NCBI RefSeq assembly: GCF_011075055.1
Contig: NC_058153.1
Location: 13,020,001 to 13,084,000, forward strand
From: Mangifera indica
Lineage: Eukaryota > Streptophyta > Magnoliopsida > Sapindales > Anacardiaceae
Length of the DNA stretch: 64,000 nucleotides
Reading direction: 5' to 3'
The translations under genes were made by a program, and so were the position numbers. Positions within the stretch are counted from its first letter, which is position 1, and each line of letters starts with the position of its first letter. The notes beneath the pieces were generated by a model. It did no database searches and was not told the DNA's origin. It saw only the letters and a list, made by a program, of their open reading frames with translations. Below, piece by piece: positions 58,934-64,000 of the stretch.

Positions 58934-60735
58934 TGACATTGACTTGACGCTTTCAAATTTCATTCCTCGGAATAAATGGCTTCAGACTACTGTTTGTAAG
59001 TTTTATTTGTCAAGGGAAGGACCATGCTTGGCTGAAAGACACCAGAGTTAGAATAATTGAACTTTACAATATTCTATTGATTTATTAAGTCCTAAAGAAA
59101 GCTCATCGTTTCAATAACATTCTATTGATTTTGAAGTGATTTTTAATTAAGAATATGTATGAAATAAGTTTGAGTGGGTAGAACGGGAACGAAGTTGGAA
59201 TCTTGGGTAAAAAAAGTATAAAATAAAATTGGATTCAAAGGTATAAATAACTAAAATAATTTAATAAAATTATACGTATATATTTTTTGTACATAAATTA
59301 AGTAAATAGATGATGTAAAATCATATAATTAGACAATTATGAATTAAAGATAAATAACATTCAATTATATGATGACACATCAAATATATATTTAAATTGT
59401 ATGTAAAAAATATTTATACATAATATTTCTCAAAATAATTAATCTTCAAAAAAACAAAAGAATTTATGTGGTTGAACTTCTATTTCCATTTTGATCTTTG
59501 AAATTTCAAAAAAAAAAATTATGTGGTAAAAACAAAATCATGCAGTCGAACTTCCACTTCCATTCATTGTTTTGATCTTTGAAATTTCAAAAAAAAAAAA
59601 ATCATGCAGTCAAACTTCTATTTCCGTTCATCGTTTTGATCTTTGAAATTTCAATTTTTTTTTTAGTGAATCATTACATTATGATTAGGAGTTGCATACA
59701 AAATGATAGAGAAGTGGAGTGCTAATTAGATAACAGATAGAGCATATAGAAGAGAGAATGGAGAGGAAGAAAACAAATGAGAGTTAAGGTAAAGAGCTCT
59801 GGCTTGTAAGTATCTTGTAAATTCTCTAATCGTTTTTATGATAGATTGATTGGCTGCCCTGATAACGGACGTAGATAATACAACTGAATGTCAAATCACT
59901 GTAAATTCTATGTCGTTTTTCTTTTTACTTGCTTTGTATCCCTTTTGCCGCTATTTCATATCTTCTTTATTATCATTAATATAAGTTGATTGGAGATAGA
60001 AGACTTTAAAGTTTCTACATTTTTTAAACTTTTAGCTTATTGTTTTCAAAAATTGAGATGTTTAGCTCCTCCAGAGCAAAGAAGCAACAAGAAAGAGTTG
60101 TCCCATGAATATGAGTTTTGATCCAACATAAAATCACCCATTTTTAATGGTTTTTGTTTAATTTCAATTGTAGGCAATTTAAAGTCTTATACAAGATAGG
60201 ACGAAGGAGGCAAATTTGTAAGCTTGTCGAGGCAATACACAACAAACTCAAACTTGGCTTAAGTACAAAACTCAAGCTTGAATCAACAATAATTAAGTTG
60301 AACCCGGCTCAATACAAGCTGATCAGCGAGGCTTGGAGCCCTAATTAGGATTGGGAGATTGATATTAATTAGCAAATGGTAATATATCACTAAGACGATT
60401 ACAGGAAATGCATCAGTGGTCAACCAAACAAATAGAAACCCCTGAGAATGGTCCCATATTTGGAATAAAAATCAAACCTGGAATATCAGAGAAAAACAGT
60501 TAAGTCAAGGTGTTTCCTATGTCTGAAAAGTAGCAAAGTTCTTAGTCAATCCCTTAAAATTCAAAGTTGTATAGGTTTACCAACACAACACGTGGTCCAG
60601 AAAAGGAGAGAGTGTATGATTGTCCCACGAAATCTATCAATAAAGTCATTAGAGGACAATTGATGTGTTGTATTTTTGCCTAACTTGATAAATGAACATT
60701 CACATTTCCTGCTAAACAGGACCTTCCTTCCTTCA
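58934..60735. other. 5' flank of RLK3
   Basis: From about 59030 similar to 23115-24957 before RLK2, with smaller indels. Three tandem variants of 'aacttctatttccattcattgttttgatctttgaaatttcaa' lie at 59475-59655. No gene was seen. Confidence 0.5.
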
Positions 60736-63727
60736 ATGGCTGACAAAACCATCGCCTTCCTCCCCCTGCTTTTCATTTTTCTTCCCCATTCATGCTGCAG
60801 GGACTCGTCACCAAGGTGGATTAGAGGAGGTTACTGGGATTCTTACAGCGAGCTCCCCATATCTGAAATAAATTCTGCTCTTTCCACTCACCTTATGTGC
60901 GGTTTTGCTCGTATAAACTCCTCCACTTATCGTATGTTTTTTAACTCAACTTCTGAACAATCCTTCTACAATTTCGCCACCACTGTGAAACGCAAGAACC
61001 CATCTGTTGTGCCACTTTTATCAATATGGGGTGGGGGACAAGACTCTTCATTCTTTTCTTCAATGATAAACGAATCATCTTCCAGAAAGACTTTTATCAA
61101 ATTCTCCATAGAAACAGCCAGGCTGTATGGCTTCCATGGCCTAGACCTTGCTGGTGTGAAGCCAAACAGAGCCATCAACATGACAAATTTAGGAACCCTT
61201 TTTGATGAATGGCGTGATGAGGTAATTTTCGAGGCAAGAAACTCAGGTAAGTCGGAGCTTTTACTAGTAATCACAAGCCATCACTTGCCTTCTCAAGACT
61301 CGGTCATTTACCCCATAGAATCATTGAAAAAGAATCTCAATTGGATACATGTTTTAGCATATGACTATTATGTGCCTACAAGGGATAATTTTACAGGGTT
61401 TCATGCTGCTTTATATAGTTCTTCAGGTTGGTTCAATACCAATAATAGCATAAATGAATGGCTGAGCATTGGAATTGAAGCTCAAAAACTTGTTCTGGGT
61501 TTGCCTTACCATGGCTACGCCTGGACACTTACTAGTCCAACTGAATGTTGTTGGTGCACCGGCTTCTGGTCCCCGTATCACACTAGATGGTTCTATAGGT
61601 TACAAGTTTGTCAAATCGTTCATTCAAGATTATGGTTATGGAGCTGCTGCAGTGTATAATCACACTTACGTCGTGAATATATTCACTGTTGGAGCAAATT
61701 GGATTAATTTTGATGGTGTGGAGGCTATAAGAGCTAAAGTTTCTTATGCAATGGAGAAAGAGCTGCTTGGTTACAATGTGTTCCAGCTCTCTAATGACGA
61801 CAAATGGGAGCTTTCTTCAGCTGGTATGTTGTCTTCTTGATCATTAGCTTAAACAGAGAAGGTAAAGAGGAATTTCAGTGGGAAGATCAATCCTAAGTGT
61901 TTCTGATTAAATCATAATATTAAAATGTTAAACAAATTTAATAACTTTGTGATTCTACTGAACATAAGAAATATTTTTCAGCTCAACAGGAAAGCACTGA
62001 AGACCGGCAGGACAAGCCACGTTCACTGATAATAATTCTTGTTACAATAGCTGTACTTATGCTGCTTCTTGCTACCATAATTTGCTGTTGGAAAAAAGCA
62101 GTACTCAAATCAACAGGTAACTGAAACTTGTAGTTAGATATGAGTGCTATAATCAACCTGAAATAATGGGATTGGACTGTTTGTTTGACTGAATTGTGCT
62201 TTACATTCAATTTGGTTTCAGGGATTATGAGTACTTTGAAGAGTTCAATATCAAAACTGAAAATCAAAGTAACAGGTATCGAAAATCTCAACAATGATGC
62301 AAGGAAGCTGCAAGTATTCATTTTTACAACCATTAAAGCAGCTACAAATAACTTTTCGAATGATAATAAGCTCGGCGAGGGTGGATATGGACCTGTGTAC
62401 AAGGTAATACTACTAACAGACTGTTACATGTACTGGTTTAGGAGTTGCAGCTGATGCCATTTATGGGGCTGTTCATGATATTCTTAAACTATTGGGTTAA
62501 TAGTATGTTTATAAGAGTAGTGGGTTTTAACCCTCAGGGGAGGCTACTGAAGGGACAAGAAATAGCAGTGAAGAGGCTTTCAGAAACTTCTCATCAAGGA
62601 CTTGAAGAGTTCAAGAATGAAGTTGAGCTTACTGCAAGGCTTCAGCATGTAAATCTTGTACCAGTCTTGGGAATTTGCACACAGAAGGAAGAAAAGATGC
62701 TGATTTATGAATACATGCCGAACAAAAGTTTAGATTTCTACATCTTTGGTATGCCACTCTGTTTTTCCCACACTCCTCTATATATTCTTTTCTGGGTTAA
62801 AATAGCTTCTCTGCATAACAGTAAATTCTCTAAGCATGTTACTAAAAAATGAAGGATATATTTGCAGATTCTGATAGATGGTATATTTTAGACTGGCAAA
62901 AACGTGTTCGAATCATTGAAGGTATTACCCAAAGGCTTTTATATCTACAAGAATACTCAAATTTTACAATAGTTCATAGAGACCTAAAGGCCAGCAATAT
63001 TTTGTTGGATAGTGAAATGAATCCCAAAATATCAGATTTTGGCATGGCTCGAACTTTCAAAAAAGATGAATGCGAAGCTAACACATACCACATAGTTGGA
63101 ATATAGTAAGTAATTAATTTGCCCATAACATTTCTGTAAGTGTCATTTGTTGTATAATGGCCTTTTCTTTGCTATGTTGAATTGCAGTGGCTACGTTCCG
63201 CCGGAATATGTAAGAAAAGGTATATACTCCACAAAGTACGATGTTTATAGCTATGAAGTTCTTCTTCTACAGATCATAAGTGGCAAGAAGACAGCATGCT
63301 ATTATGGCACCAGTGAAAATCTAAACCTTCTGGAATATGTAAGCCATTTTTTTATACTAATATTAAAAGACAAAGTCTCAGTCTATTGAAATCTGTATGA
63401 GAATATGCAATGTTTCAGGGGTATGGATTGTGGAGAGAAGGTGAAAGCATGAAGTTTTTTGATTCATCACTGGATGATTCTTCTTCTCCATAGAAACTAG
63501 AGAGATGCATGCATGTAGCTTTACTGTGTGTTCAGGAAATCCCTACAGATAGACCAACCATGCTCAGAGTTTATAGCATGCTCAAAGGTGAAAGTGCAGA
63601 CATCCCTTCTCCGAAGAAGCCTGCTTTTTCAGTTAAAAGAGATGAATATGAGAATAGTAATTGCATCTTCAAGGAGAAAATATTTTCATTCAGTGATACA
63701 ACAATAACTCAACCAGAACCACGATGA
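60736..63727 (+). pseudogene. GH18 (chitinase-like) receptor kinase RLK3, broken
   Basis: Same seven exons as RLK2: 60736-61823, 61982-62116, 62222-62403, 62538-62748, 62868-63105, 63188-63338 and 63419-63727. Signal peptide, GH18 domain (with the same GLDLAGV in place of the catalytic line), membrane span, GEGGYG, VKRL, HRDLK and DFG are recognisable. Three changes disable it. Two bases are missing near 61543-61546 (ACTGAATG against ACTGATAATG in RLK2), so the ectodomain frame ends at 61659. TTG has become TAG at 63491-63493 in the last exon. In addition, the conserved Gly of DVYSYGV is Glu (SYEV). The Thr of VGT is also Ile. A secreted, truncated GH18 fragment of about 307 residues is the most that could be made. 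Confidence 0.88.
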
Positions 63728-64000
63728 GTCGAGGACTAATCTTGAAAGATATTCAAGTAATTGTAGATTCCTTATTGGGTATGGCACTCCAACCTGTAAA
63801 CCTAATGCCAAAACTTTAGTTTAGTTTTGGCATTTCTTTCAACAATATCTAATATGCACACAATTGTCCTGAAGTTTAGGAGGATATGTCACTCTACCTT
63901 CCTTATATGCTAATTATTTTGTATGTTCTTAGGATGGATATCTGATTTATGGAATATACAATTGATGCGATTATCAAACAAGAATATTGGTGTTACTTTC
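63728..64000. other. 3' flank of RLK3
   Basis: Closely similar to 1039-1320 after RLK1 and to 27956-28200 after RLK2; probably the 3' UTR and beyond. It resembles the RLK1 flank more (the 'ttttggcatttct.tcaacaatatc' stretch is present in both but missing after RLK2). Confidence 0.5.

Larger units (their letters stand above)
43563..64000. repeat. Segmental duplication, copy B (RLP3 to RLK3)
   Basis: Partner of 9259-28500, with the same order of RLP, intronic element, spacer, foldback element, APS-kinase exon, poly-C tract, module M and GH18 kinase. It continues to the window's right edge. Confidence 0.85.

Overview
This is plant nuclear DNA, most likely from a eudicot and probably a woody one; no better placement is possible from the sequence alone. 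The evidence is AT-rich sequence with GT-AG introns, LRR receptor-like proteins (RLPs), receptor kinases with a chitinase-type (GH18) ectodomain, and many small non-autonomous DNA transposons. Nothing prokaryotic was seen.

The window is part of a decaying tandem array of disease-resistance-type receptor genes. The basic unit is an RLP gene on the minus strand, about 9-10 kb of spacer, then a GH18 receptor-like kinase (RLK) on the plus strand, so each pair is divergent. From left to right: the 3' end of RLK1 (1-963, early stop in the tail); a 8-kb spacer of repeated blocks that includes an orphan RLP upstream region; RLP1 (9259-15651, eight exons, 1105 residues, intact); a spacer with a foldback transposon, an APS-kinase exon and a gypsy-type fragment; RLK2 (24958-27955, seven exons, 771 residues, intact but with HKD in place of HRD); RLP2 (29339-32213, heavily deleted); a gene graveyard at 33.9-41.7 kb (fragments of a class II formin, a BTB/KCTD-like gene, an RLP, a GH18 gene and a receptor kinase); RLP3 (43563-50583, frameshift and nonsense); a spacer nearly identical to the one after RLP1; and RLK3 (60736-63727, frameshift, nonsense and a lost kinase glycine).

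The block 9.26-28.5 kb and the block 43.56-64.0 kb are two copies of one large segmental duplication. They share RLP, RLK, transposon, APS-kinase exon and poly-C tract in the same order, about 34-37 kb apart, and differ by small deletions and insertions.

Functionally, the RLPs have a signal peptide, LRRs, one membrane span and a short tail, and so need a partner for signalling. The RLKs carry a chitinase-like domain that has lost its catalytic glutamate, followed by a membrane span and a Ser/Thr kinase. By family knowledge both suit cell-surface perception, with the GH18 part acting as a possible glycan-binding rather than cleaving module. A functional partnership between the two is only an inference from their repeated linkage. 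All exon limits below were derived by hand from splice sites and comparison among the paralogues.
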